A program made the position numbers and the translations under genes. Shown here piece by piece: positions 6,604 through 15,027 of a stretch of 15,041 nucleotides of DNA. The stretch spans positions 1 through 15,041 of the forward strand of contig CANREK010000005.1 in NCBI GenBank assembly GCA_947629605.1. Reading direction: 5' to 3'. A model generated the notes under the pieces. The model was not told where the DNA came from. It searched no databases and saw only the letters and a program-made list of their open reading frames with translations. Position 1 is the first letter of the stretch, and every line of letters starts with the position of its first letter. This DNA comes from an uncultured Clostridia bacterium. Lineage in GTDB: Bacteria > Bacillota > Clostridia > Christensenellales > Borkfalkiaceae.

Positions 6604-9600
6604 TCAATCTTGTGAAGCTCCGCCGTCGTTTTCTTCCGACGGTTCGGAGTCGGGTTTGAATTCGGGCTCGTCGTCGGGATCGGCTTCGGGCTCGGATTCA
6701 GGTTTGTTTTCGGGCTCATTTTCGGGATCGGGAGCGCTCTCTTCCGCGTCCTCTTCCCCATTCGGCGTATCGCCTGCGGGGGCGCCCTTCTTCTTTTTGA
6801 GAAGGAGCACGACCGTCACGGCCACACCCGCAACGACAACGGCGATGCCGACGCCGATGAGCACCCACGCCCACACGGGCATGCCGCCCTCTCCGCCGTT
6901 CTCGTCGCCGCCCGGGGTCACTTCCCCGCCGGGGTTGGAGGCTTCGGGATGTGCCGCAAGGTAAGCGGACAGAAGCGCCGTATATTTGTCTTGCACGAGA
7001 AGGTTTCTGTCGTCGAGTTCGAGATTGCCGATGTCCGCTCTGAGGGCGAGGATGAGTGCATTCATCACCTCGGTGTCCTTATAGGTATCGGGAAGTTTAT
7101 CAATGCGGGCCTGAATGTCGCGCACGACCTTCTTTGCATAGTCGATTTTGAGGCGAACGATCTTTTCCCGCGCTGCGGTGACGGTGTCGCGGAGCGAGTT
7201 CCACTCGTTGAGGTCGATGAGACCTTGGAACGACGACGGGTTGCCCTTGACGCTGTTGAGCGCGACGACGGCCTTGGAGATGAGCGCTTCGTCGTTGAGC
7301 GTGATCGCGGAGAGCTTTGCGACCTTCCTTGCGTAGGTGAGGAAGTCCTTCATCGCCTGTTCCATCGCGGTGTAATCGCTGCGCTCTGCCTCTTCCACGG
7401 GTCCGAAATAGACCTTATAGATGATGTTGTCGTAGCCCGAGATGTCGCTGTTCTGCGGGAGGATCATCTTGATGGGCTCCGCCTTGCCGACGAGGCCGAC
7501 GAAGTTGAAGTACTGCATCTGCGCAAAGAGATACATGCTATATTGGTCGAAGAGGAGCTCGTAGCCGGGGTCTCCCTCTTCGACGATGAGGCCGAGATCG
7601 TTGCCGTACGTATCGGTGTACCCGATGCCCGCGCTCTTATCCGCGAGTTCGAAACTGCTCCCGTCGAGCCTCGGCGCCGTGATCGAGCGGAATTCCACGC
7701 TTTGAAGCGCCTTATATCCGAAAAATGCGAGCGTGCCGATGCTGTCGAGAGAGTCGGGCAAGACGATGGATGTGACATGCGGGTTGGCATTGCCGGCATA
7801 GGCATCGATGACCGATGTGCCCTCTTCGACGTTCAACGTCTGAATGTTCTTGCCCGCGGGGACAGATTTGAGCTGCAACTTGCCGCCCTCTACCACCATG
7901 TAGAGCACGCCGTCTTTGAGGAGCGCGTTGTCGTTGATCTTGCCGTCGGTTGCCTTGGCGGCGCCGAAGGAGAAGTTTTCGAGCGACGTGCAGCCGTAGA
8001 ACACATAGACGCCGATTTTTTGGATGGCATCGCTCAGGTTGAAACTCGTGAGATTTGCGTTGCCGCTGAATGCCGCATCGCCGATGGTCGCGAGCTTGGG
8101 CGCGTCAAAGGAGAGGATGTTCGCATTGCGGAAGGCGTAGCTTCCCGTAAAGACATATTTGCCGTGGTCGCCCGTTTGGTCCTCGTTCTCGGGAATGACC
8201 GTTCTGAGTTCGGGGATCCTTCTCTCCGATTCGCTGAGATTGGTGAGGTTCCCCGAGACGATCACTCTGTCGATGGAGCTCGTTTCGAGCGAGGTGAGTT
8301 CGGGCGCCGTGAGGTTCCCCGTGACGCTCGTGTCGGCAAAGGCGAGACTGCCGATCGTCTTGACGGCGCCGAGGTCGACGGTTTCAAGCGCCGAGGCCCC
8401 GTAGAATGCGCCCGCGCCGATCTTTTCCACCTTGGAAAGGTCGATGTTTTCAAGCGCCGAGCAACCGAGGAAGGCAAAGGTGCCGATCTCGGTGACATCG
8501 GTAAGGTCGACGTCCGCCAGCGAAGAGCAGTACCCAAAGACGCTGTTATTCAGAGACTTGATCCCTTCGGGGATCTTCACGCTTTCGAGCTTACTGCAAC
8601 CGTAGAAGGCAAAATCTTCGATGGTCTGCACGTTGTTGAGGTCGATCGTCGTAAGGGCGGGGCCGCGCGACGCGGAGGTGCCCTGAATGTAGAAGTCGTA
8701 ATCGATGAAGGCACCCCTGCCGATGGAGGTGAGGTCGTCGCCGATGATGACTTCGGAGAGCTTGACGCAGTGGGCGAAGGCATAGCGGTTGATCTTGGTG
8801 ACGTTGGAGAGATCTGCCTTTGCGAGCAGAATGCAGCCGTAGAAGGTGAAATCTCCGACTTCGCCCGTCATCTTGCTCAAATCGATGGTGCTGAGCACGG
8901 AATCGTTATAGAAGCATCTGCTGCCGAACCTGACATTGCCGCCCTCGGGCATGTTGACGGTCGCAAGGGCCGAGCAACCCTCAAACGCGCTCGCGCCGAA
9001 GGTGGAGTTTGCACCGATGGTGACTGTCGTGAGGCCGCTTGCGCTTTGGAACGCCCCGTCTCCGACCGTGGCACCGCTTGCGAGCGTCACATTTTCGAGC
9101 CTTCTGTCGCCGTTGAATGCGTTGTTCCCGATCGTCGTCACTTTGTCGAGATTTTCGACGGAAGCGAGACGGATGCAGCCCGCAAAGGCGCCGTTGCCGA
9201 TGACGTTCGCCCCATCCGCAAGGGTGACGGCGGTGAGCGACGTGCAGTCCGCAAAGCAGGATTCGCCGAGCGTCACGGGGCCCTCAAAGGTGAGAGAGTT
9301 GATCTTCGCACCCGAGAATGCGCCCGCACGGACAATACTCACGGAAGCGGGAATTGTGACTGCGCCCGTGTAGGCGCCCACTGCCGCGAGAATGAGTTCG
9401 TTTTCGGCCTTGTTCAGGAGCTGCTTGCCGTCGTCATGCAGTGCAAACGATGCTTCGGCACCCTCGGCAAGGGCAATCTTTTTGAGGCCGCAGCCGTTGA
9501 AGATGGAGCCGAGCGCGGAGGTGATGGAAGTATTTTTTTGCAGGGTGACGGTGTCGAGCGCGGTACAGCCGTTGAACGCCCTCTCCCCGAGCGCAAATCC

Positions 9601-12600
9601 GCTGTCGGGAAGGGTGATATATTGAAGGGCCGTATCGCCCGAGAAGGCACAGTCGCCGATGAGGTCGAGCCCGTTTGCAAAGACGACGCTTTCGAGCGAC
9701 TTGTTGTTCGCAAACGCATATGCGGGAACGATGTTCTTCTCGTAGACGGTCAACGTCTTGAATTTACAGCCGTCGAACATATGCTCGGAGAGCTTGGTGA
9801 GCCCGTCGGGCTGGAACACGACATTCGCGAGATTCGCGCATCCCGCAAAGGCATATCTGCCCGTGTTGCGGAGATTGGTGAGGTCGATGTTCGTGAGCGA
9901 CGTGCAGTTTCTGAATGCGTATTCGCCGATCGCGTAGCACATGTTGAGACGGAGCGGCGTATCTTCGGTCGCGACGCCGTCGCCGAAGTCGTTGAGCTTG
10001 GTGCAGCCGTCAAAGGCATGCGAGGCGATGACTTCGACCTCGTCGTTGAGGTTGATTTTTTCGAGCGCGGTGTCCCCCGTAAAGGCGTTTTGACGGATGA
10101 AGCGGATGCTCTCGGGGAGGATGACTTCACGGAGCGCCGTGCAGTGGTAGAATGCGTTCTGCTGGATCTCCATGACGCCCTCGGGCACCTTGACGGAAGT
10201 GATGGAATTGTTGCTGCTCGGAATGAGGTTGTCGTAGATGTTGTCCTCGGGGAGCTTGTGATCGTAACGGCTGTTCGTATCATAGAGGCTGAATGCGAAG
10301 GGTCCGATGTAAAGGATGCCCTCGTCGTCGGGAATGACGACGTCGCCGCCGAAGCCCTTGTAGGCCACAAGGGTACGCATTTCGTCGATGACGAATTCAC
10401 TGTTGACGGTGATGCGGAGCGCCGCCATGAGGTTGGAGCCCGAGACGCTGAGCGTGATGGTCGCGCTCCCCTCTTTGATGGCCTGTACCGTGCCGTCCTG
10501 CGTGACGGTGACGATATCGGGCCGGTCGCTCTTGTAGGTGAATTGATATTTATCCTTGATATACCAAGGACTGACGTCGTAGGCGAGCTTGATCTGCTCG
10601 TACGGGTACATGGAGATCCCGCCGCGGTAGGCAGTGAGAATGACCCTGTCCCCCGTCATGCCGATGTCGCTCGCGTCCCCCGACGCGGCGTGCGCATAGA
10701 GGGTGTCGAAATAGGAGAATTTGATGTCCTTGATGGTGACGGAATCGTCATAGATATCGGGAACGTCATCTTCGGAAAGGGCCGCCGCGACCGCCGCCTG
10801 TCCCTCTGCTCTGTCGATGACCCTGATGACGATCTGCGCATTGTTCCCGTACATGCTTTCGTAGACGGTGATCGTGGAGCTGCCCGCCTTGACGCCGCGG
10901 ACAAGACCTTTTTCCACCGTGGCGACCGCTTGGTTGCTGCTGTCCCAATTCAGATATTGGAGATAGTCCTTGTCGGCATCGACGGTGTCGTCGAGGGTCA
11001 TGAGGTACTGCGTGAGGTCGAGGACTTCGCCGACGCAGATGGTCTTGGTGGTGACGGTGTCACCCTCTGCGGTGCCGTCGGAGGTGAAGGCAAATTCGCC
11101 CTCGGTCCCGGGAAGGGCACAGAAGTACATGTTCTGGTTGAGCGCGTAGTCATCGACCATAAAGCCGAGACGGTTGCCGAACGGGAATACGGAGTCTCCC
11201 GTGGAAGAACTCACGATGAAGTTGTTGTTTTTGAGTTCGTCGAGATAGTCGGTGATCTCGATGCGGACCGTGGTATCCGCTCCCTTGTCGCCGTAGAGCG
11301 GGATGGGACCCGTGCCGAGCGGCGTGAAGGTGTTGGGGTTGAGGGCCGAGGAAATGGGGTCGTTGTCACGGGTGTAGATACCCGGCTGGATGGACATCGC
11401 ATAGGCGTTGTCGTAGAGCGTGACGTTGACGTAGTAACGATCCTTTTTGAGGGTCTTGTCGTATTCCTTCTCGTACGTTGCGCTCTTGATGATGGGCGCT
11501 TCGGTATCGAACATGAAGTCGAAGGAGAAGGTGTTGCGGGCATTGGCCGCCTTTCCGCCGTCGCCGTAGTCGAGCGACCCTACCATCTTGAACTCGTACA
11601 TGTGGTTGTTCGACATGTTGTAGTCGGGAGAGTAGAAGTTGAAAAAGGCATCGTAGCCGGGGATGGGAGACCCGCCCTGCGAGAACGCCTTGTGGGCGTT
11701 GTAGTCGATATGTTCGAAGATGACTTCCCCCGTCAGCTTGTCGGTGATGGTATAGTCCACCCTCTTGCAGGCACGGAGCGCCCCCGCATAGACAGAGGCA
11801 ATGCCGTCGAGACAGCCGAGCGAATCGGAGATGGCGATGCGGTCCTCCGTCGCGGGGATGGGGTCGTACATGCTCTCGTCGATGGTATAGAGATAGGTCC
11901 CGAGCGGGATGATGTAGTTATACCAATAGGAGCCGTAGGGCGTGGTGGCGTAGTAGTCGGCCTTGATCTTGTCCTCTTCGTCGATGCCCGCGTTGTGCGC
12001 TTCGGTCTCCACTTCGTAGTACGTCTTATCGAAGATGGGCGCCTGCGTCCAATCGCCGTAGAAGGCGAGGAAGGGAACATTGAGGTTGACCCCGTTCTCG
12101 GCCTTGGCCGTGAGGGTGACAAAGCCTTCGACGTACATGCCGTAAGGGAAGGAATCGTCGATGAGATCCTTATCCGTCTGGGAGAGTTTATAGGTGACTT
12201 TGAGTTTGAGCACGTTGGGCGCCGCGCCTTCCCCTGACTTGCCGCCCACGGTGATATCGGTGCCGTTGGCGCTGCCGCTGCCGCCGAGCACTTCGACCTG
12301 CACACTGCCGCCGAGGAGTTGGTCGCGCTCCGCGACGAAGTCGGCGTCGGAAGTGGAGACGCTCTCGGTCATGCCGAGCACCCCGAGCTTATAGTCAAGG
12401 GGCGACGTTGAAGTGTTGACGACGTTGATCGTCATCTCGTATTCGCCCGTGCGGGTCGGATCGTCGCCGAGCTCGACCTTGGAGCGATCCTGCACCTTGC
12501 CGTCCTTTTCGACCTCGATATAGGCCTTGGTGTTGACGACGTTGACGAGGCTTGCAAGGCCCGCGCCCTGCTTTCTCGGCGAATAGGGATTCCCCTCTTC

Positions 12601-14760
12601 GTTGAGGACAATGCCCGCCGTGGACATCAGGAGCTTGTTGGTGAGGTTCTTGACGTCCTTCATGTAGGTCGCGACCTCTTCGCTGCCGACGGTGTCCTCC
12701 GTGGGAGGCGTCTTGCCCGTGAGATCCTTGTAGTTATCGTTGATGTATTGACGGATGAGAAGGACAAGGCCGCAGAGGTTGGGGCAGGCCATGGAGGTAC
12801 CGCTGATGGTATCGAATCCGCCGCCGGGAACGGAGGAAGTGATGTTTCCGCCGTGTGCCGTGATCTCGGGCTTCAACACGAGGTCGGGCAGAGGCCCCCA
12901 GCACGAGAAGTCGGACATGAAGGGACCCGCCTGCTGGTCATAGCTCAACGTGAACGTGCCCGTGCGGTTCTTGGCGAGCGCGACGCCGTCCTCCTTGGAG
13001 ATGGAGACGGTGGGAATGTGGTCGCTCTTCCCCATCGACATGAGGATGTCGCCCTCGATATTGTTATAGATGACGCACGCCGCGGCGCCCGCCGTCTTTG
13101 CTTGCAGAGCCTTATCTTCGAAGGTGCTGTCGCCACGGGAGATGAGGGCGACCTTGCCCTTGACGTCGAGCCCCGTGTAGTTGGCGCGGTAGCCGTAGCC
13201 GGGGACCGTGACGTATTCTATGGTGTGCTCGGTGCCGTCTTTGGCCCAACCCATAGCATCGTAGAGTTCGCCGAAGAAGTCGTTCTCTTCGCCCGCGATG
13301 GAGTTGGATTCGTTGAAGAACACGACCTGAGAGTCGTTGCCGATGAGATATTTGCTCTTGACGCCGCTGATGGAGGCGACGGAGAGCGATGCGGGATAGG
13401 TCGCGGGAGAGCCGATCGTGCCCGAATCGGGATTGGTGACGCGGTTGGTGTTGCCCTGTGCGCCGCCGTAGCCCGAGCTGTATTCGTTGCCCGCGGCGAT
13501 GATGAGGCTGGTGCCGCTCTCGTTGATCTTGTCGTAAATTCTGTTGACTTCGTCGTCGTCCTCCTCTCTCGTGAACCCGCACGCCGAGCCGAGGGACATG
13601 TTGATGGCATCGACGTCGAGGAGTACGGCATCTTCGAGGGCGGCGAGGATATCGGGGGTCTCGGCGCCCGACTTCAAGTCGGGGAACACCTTCATGAGGA
13701 CAAGCTGCGTGTCGATCGCGATGCCCTTGAAGGGAATGGCTTCACCGTTGGGGTATACGGCCGTGGAGCCGTCTTTATTCTGATAGGAATCCGCCGATCC
13801 GCCGATGATACCGGCGACGTGGGTGCCGTGCTCCGAATCGTAGGGAAACACGTCGGAATCCTTGTCTGCATAGTCGTATTTATAGGGAATTTTTTCGCTG
13901 TACCAGACGTCCGTCACGGCGAGGCCTTGGGTCGTCTGTGCGGCGTGGATGGGACTGCCTTCATCGGTCTTGGTGTTCTTGATGAAGCTGTCGACATCCT
14001 GATAGGAGAGCTTTTCGGTCCCCTCTTCGGGATTGCGCTTGAATACGGGGTGGGAGAGGTCGAAGCCCGAGTCGAGCACGGCGACCGAAGTCCCCTTCCC
14101 CGTATAGGAATTGCCCTGAGGGTCCTTTGCGCTCTCGGACTTGAAGATACCCGTCTCGTACACTTCGACGTCGTTGACGATCGCAGAGGCGTCCGTCCCC
14201 TCCGTCTCCTGCGGATGAGAATAGGTCTCGGCGAGCGCAACGCTCTTGCAATAGCCCGATTTTTCGAGCGTGAGGAAATCGCCGTATGTCATGGTGACGG
14301 AGATGGCGTTTGCGATCGTGCTGTAACGGTAGCCGACGCTTTCGATGAGGCCTTCCGCTTGGAGATCGCCGATGAGGGCGCTCTGCGCGGCGCCGATCTT
14401 GGCCTGTTTCTGTTTGCCTGCGGGACTTGCGGCATATTCCCCGAGGGAATACTGCGCCGATAGCGTCTCATTTTGAAGATAGCTGTCGATGAGCGCGTCT
14501 CCGTCCAAGGAGAGAATGGCAACGACCTCGTCGCTCTCGCGATAGCCCTGGTTTTGCAGCAGATATTCGGCCTTGATACGGGCCATTTCCTCTTCGGGCG
14601 AGAGCTTATAATCACTTTTGAGAATGGTAAGCTGTCCGCTTTCGGAGGCATGGCTGTCCTCGTTTGCGGTCGTGGAAGGATCGGGGGAACCGCACGCCGC
14701 AAAGGCGCCCGCCCCCATCACGCAGACCATGAAAATGGATAAAAGTTTTTTGAGTTTCAC
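6604..14760 (-). CDS. Giant S8 subtilase lipoprotein with PA, Fn3, Big2 and LRR domains and a C-terminal TM helix
   Basis: This 2718-residue surface serine protease resembles C5a peptidase and lactocepin. It has a lipoprotein signal (lipobox FAAC, Cys23) and an I9-like propeptide about 45-180. The S8 triad is intact: D230 (VAVLDSGFD), H311 (HGTHVAG) and S656 (SGTSMACP), with oxyanion N425 (AAGNE). A PA domain about 513-608 is inserted before the Ser motif. Fn3-like modules end with PFLAFYGDW near 900 and continue to about 1160. Big2-like domains lie at about 1237-1318 and 1368-1455. About 30 BspA-type LRRs fill 1460-2365, followed by a helical region, a TM helix 2630-2654, KKKK and an acidic tail. 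No LPXTG motif is present. The start is GTG, chosen for its AGAGGA site 7 nt upstream and the basic n-region; Met11 would lose that region. Its gene follows the small membrane gene by 24 bases. The protease call is firm; substrates are unknown. Confidence 0.93.
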   Translation of the reverse strand: MKLKKLLSIFMVCVMGAGAFAACGSPDPSTTANEDSHASESGQLTILKSDYKLSPEEEMARIKAEYLLQNQGYRESDEVVAILSLDGDALIDSYLQNETLSAQYSLGEYAASPAGKQKQAKIGAAQSALIGDLQAEGLIESVGYRYSTIANAISVTMTYGDFLTLEKSGYCKSVALAETYSHPQETEGTDASAIVNDVEVYETGIFKSESAKDPQGNSYTGKGTSVAVLDSGFDLSHPVFKRNPEEGTEKLSYQDVDSFIKNTKTDEGSPIHAAQTTQGLAVTDVWYSEKIPYKYDYADKDSDVFPYDSEHGTHVAGIIGGSADSYQNKDGSTAVYPNGEAIPFKGIAIDTQLVLMKVFPDLKSGAETPDILAALEDAVLLDVDAINMSLGSACGFTREEDDDEVNRIYDKINESGTSLIIAAGNEYSSGYGGAQGNTNRVTNPDSGTIGSPATYPASLSVASISGVKSKYLIGNDSQVVFFNESNSIAGEENDFFGELYDAMGWAKDGTEHTIEYVTVPGYGYRANYTGLDVKGKVALISRGDSTFEDKALQAKTAGAAACVIYNNIEGDILMSMGKSDHIPTVSISKEDGVALAKNRTGTFTLSYDQQAGPFMSDFSCWGPLPDLVLKPEITAHGGNITSSVPGGGFDTISGTSMACPNLCGLVLLIRQYINDNYKDLTGKTPPTEDTVGSEEVATYMKDVKNLTNKLLMSTAGIVLNEEGNPYSPRKQGAGLASLVNVVNTKAYIEVEKDGKVQDRSKVELGDDPTRTGEYEMTINVVNTSTSPLDYKLGVLGMTESVSTSDADFVAERDQLLGGSVQVEVLGGSGSANGTDITVGGKSGEGAAPNVLKLKVTYKLSQTDKDLIDDSFPYGMYVEGFVTLTAKAENGVNLNVPFLAFYGDWTQAPIFDKTYYEVETEAHNAGIDEEDKIKADYYATTPYGSYWYNYIIPLGTYLYTIDESMYDPIPATEDRIAISDSLGCLDGIASVYAGALRACKRVDYTITDKLTGEVIFEHIDYNAHKAFSQGGSPIPGYDAFFNFYSPDYNMSNNHMYEFKMVGSLDYGDGGKAANARNTFSFDFMFDTEAPIIKSATYEKEYDKTLKKDRYYVNVTLYDNAYAMSIQPGIYTRDNDPISSALNPNTFTPLGTGPIPLYGDKGADTTVRIEITDYLDELKNNNFIVSSSTGDSVFPFGNRLGFMVDDYALNQNMYFCALPGTEGEFAFTSDGTAEGDTVTTKTICVGEVLDLTQYLMTLDDTVDADKDYLQYLNWDSSNQAVATVEKGLVRGVKAGSSTITVYESMYGNNAQIVIRVIDRAEGQAAVAAALSEDDVPDIYDDSVTIKDIKFSYFDTLYAHAASGDASDIGMTGDRVILTAYRGGISMYPYEQIKLAYDVSPWYIKDKYQFTYKSDRPDIVTVTQDGTVQAIKEGSATITLSVSGSNLMAALRITVNSEFVIDEMRTLVAYKGFGGDVVIPDDEGILYIGPFAFSLYDTNSRYDHKLPEDNIYDNLIPSSNNSITSVKVPEGVMEIQQNAFYHCTALREVILPESIRFIRQNAFTGDTALEKINLNDEVEVIASHAFDGCTKLNDFGDGVATEDTPLRLNMCYAIGEYAFRNCTSLTNIDLTNLRNTGRYAFAGCANLANVVFQPDGLTKLSEHMFDGCKFKTLTVYEKNIVPAYAFANNKSLESVVFANGLDLIGDCAFSGDTALQYITLPDSGFALGERAFNGCTALDTVTLQKNTSITSALGSIFNGCGLKKIALAEGAEASFALHDDGKQLLNKAENELILAAVGAYTGAVTIPASVSIVRAGAFSGAKINSLTFEGPVTLGESCFADCTSLTAVTLADGANVIGNGAFAGCIRLASVENLDKVTTIGNNAFNGDRRLENVTLASGATVGDGAFQSASGLTTVTIGANSTFGASAFEGCSALATVNMPEGGNVRFGSRCFYNDSVLSTIDLSKMTGEVGDFTFYGCILLAKADLSNVTKINRYAFAHCVKLSEVIIGDDLTSIGRGAFIDYDFYIQGTSASRGPALTTIDLNNVQTIEDFAFYGCSKLESVKIPEGIKSLNNSVFGYCSSLADVDLTDVTEIGTFAFLGCSALENIDLSKVEKIGAGAFYGASALETVDLGAVKTIGSLAFADTSVTGNLTAPELTSLETSSIDRVIVSGNLTNLSESERRIPELRTVIPENEDQTGDHGKYVFTGSYAFRNANILSFDAPKLATIGDAAFSGNANLTSFNLSDAIQKIGVYVFYGCTSLENFSFGAAKATDGKINDNALLKDGVLYMVVEGGKLQLKSVPAGKNIQTLNVEEGTSVIDAYAGNANPHVTSIVLPDSLDSIGTLAFFGYKALQSVEFRSITAPRLDGSSFELADKSAGIGYTDTYGNDLGLIVEEGDPGYELLFDQYSMYLFAQMQYFNFVGLVGKAEPIKMILPQNSDISGYDNIIYKVYFGPVEEAERSDYTAMEQAMKDFLTYARKVAKLSAITLNDEALISKAVVALNSVKGNPSSFQGLIDLNEWNSLRDTVTAAREKIVRLKIDYAKKVVRDIQARIDKLPDTYKDTEVMNALILALRADIGNLELDDRNLLVQDKYTALLSAYLAAHPEASNPGGEVTPGGDENGGEGGMPVWAWVLIGVGIAVVVAGVAVTVVLLLKKKKGAPAGDTPNGEEDAEESAPDPENEPENKPESEPEADPDDEPEFKPDSEPSEENDGGASQD
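6634..6729 (-). repeat. Eight 12-bp in-frame tandem repeats coding the acidic tail
   Basis: Eight consecutive 12-bp units encode the tetrapeptides DPEN, EPEN, KPES, EPEA, DPDD, EPEF, KPDS and EPSE near the C-terminus of the protease. At DNA level most units read as variants of TCGGG(C/A)TC plus four bases on the plus strand. Because the unit is 12 bp, changes in copy number keep the frame. Confidence 0.85.
7666..10383 (-). repeat. BspA-type LRR array in the S8 protease
   Basis: About 30 units of roughly 23 residues (residues 1460-2365) share the core AF.GC.(A/S)L..(V/I).L. Examples are QNAFYHCTAL, EYAFRNCTSL, ERAFNGCTAL, DFAFYGCSKL, TFAFLGCSAL and VYVFYGCTSL. Near 2260-2300 a LLKDGVLYM-type insertion appears, as in other BspA proteins. 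One stretch after SLAFADTSVT is degenerate. This is the same repeat family as in the lipoprotein at 822-5243. Confidence 0.88.
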
Positions 14761-14767
14761 GATTGTT

Positions 14768-14773
14768 TCCTCT
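14768..14773 (-). promoter_or_regulatory. Ribosome binding site of the protease gene
   Basis: AGAGGA lies 7 nt before the GTG at 14760 on the minus strand (AGAGGAAACAATCGTG). It supports the GTG start, since no ATG is near in frame until residue 11. Confidence 0.7.
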
Positions 14774-14784
14774 GTTTATTGTTA

Positions 14785-15027
14785 CTAAGTGAGCCAAAAA
14801 TACACGAGTAGCGCCGCCAGCGTAAATCCTCCGATCACGATGAGCGCGGGCGGCAGATAGTGGGAAAAAGCGGCGCGGATCAACGCCCACCGCTCTTTCT
14901 TGCTAAGCTGTGGCCGGTCTTTCTCCTCGGGGATCTTCCCCGTCAGAGCTTCCATACTGTAAACAGTATGTCCGTCATCCACATATTTTGTCTTAGGTTT
15001 CCTCTTTTTCTTCGACGGTTGCGGCAT
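14785..15027 (-). CDS. Small single-pass membrane protein of unknown function, start uncertain
   Basis: I do not recognise a named family with certainty. The 80-residue product has a very basic N-terminus (SKKKRKPKTK, 5-14), a polar stretch with VDDGHTVYSMEALTG (16-30), a charged segment (LSKKERWALI) and a single hydrophobic helix at 58-79 (PALIVIGGFTLAALLVYF) that ends at the stop codon. With a basic N-terminus it would probably sit with its N-terminus in the cytoplasm. Similar VDDGxT-type small proteins occur in clostridial genomes, but this is from memory. The frame remains open to the window edge and the ATG at 15027 has no ribosome binding site, so the true start may lie outside. It precedes the protease gene by 24 bases on the same strand, so the two are probably cotranscribed. 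Confidence 0.7.
   Translation of the reverse strand: MPQPSKKKRKPKTKYVDDGHTVYSMEALTGKIPEEKDRPQLSKKERWALIRAAFSHYLPPALIVIGGFTLAALLVYFWLT
14953..14970. promoter_or_regulatory. Perfect operator-like inverted repeat inside the small membrane gene
   Basis: CATACTGT-AA-ACAGTATG is a perfect 8-bp inverted repeat with a 2-bp centre. Its coding meaning is HTVYSM. The TACTGT/ACAGTA halves resemble repressor half-sites in general, but the spacing does not match the Gram-negative LexA box. It may bind a regulator or may be chance within coding sequence. Confidence 0.3.

Noticed and set aside
6949..12237. A 1762-codon open frame on the plus strand opposite the protease gene
   Set aside because: Its frame is codon-aligned antisense to the protease. 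It stays open because the GC-rich gene rarely uses TTA, CTA and TCA codons, whose complements are stops. It has no recognisable domains and is a shadow of the real gene.
14728..14730. Met11 (ATG) as an alternative start for the protease
   Set aside because: It would remove the KLKK n-region needed for a signal peptide and has no ribosome binding site, whereas the GTG at 14760 has both.
14797..14826. Possible protease promoter TTTACG-18-TATTTT on the minus strand within the end of the small gene
   Set aside because: Both hexamers match consensus at only about four of six positions and the site lies in coding sequence. It is possible but too weak to annotate.
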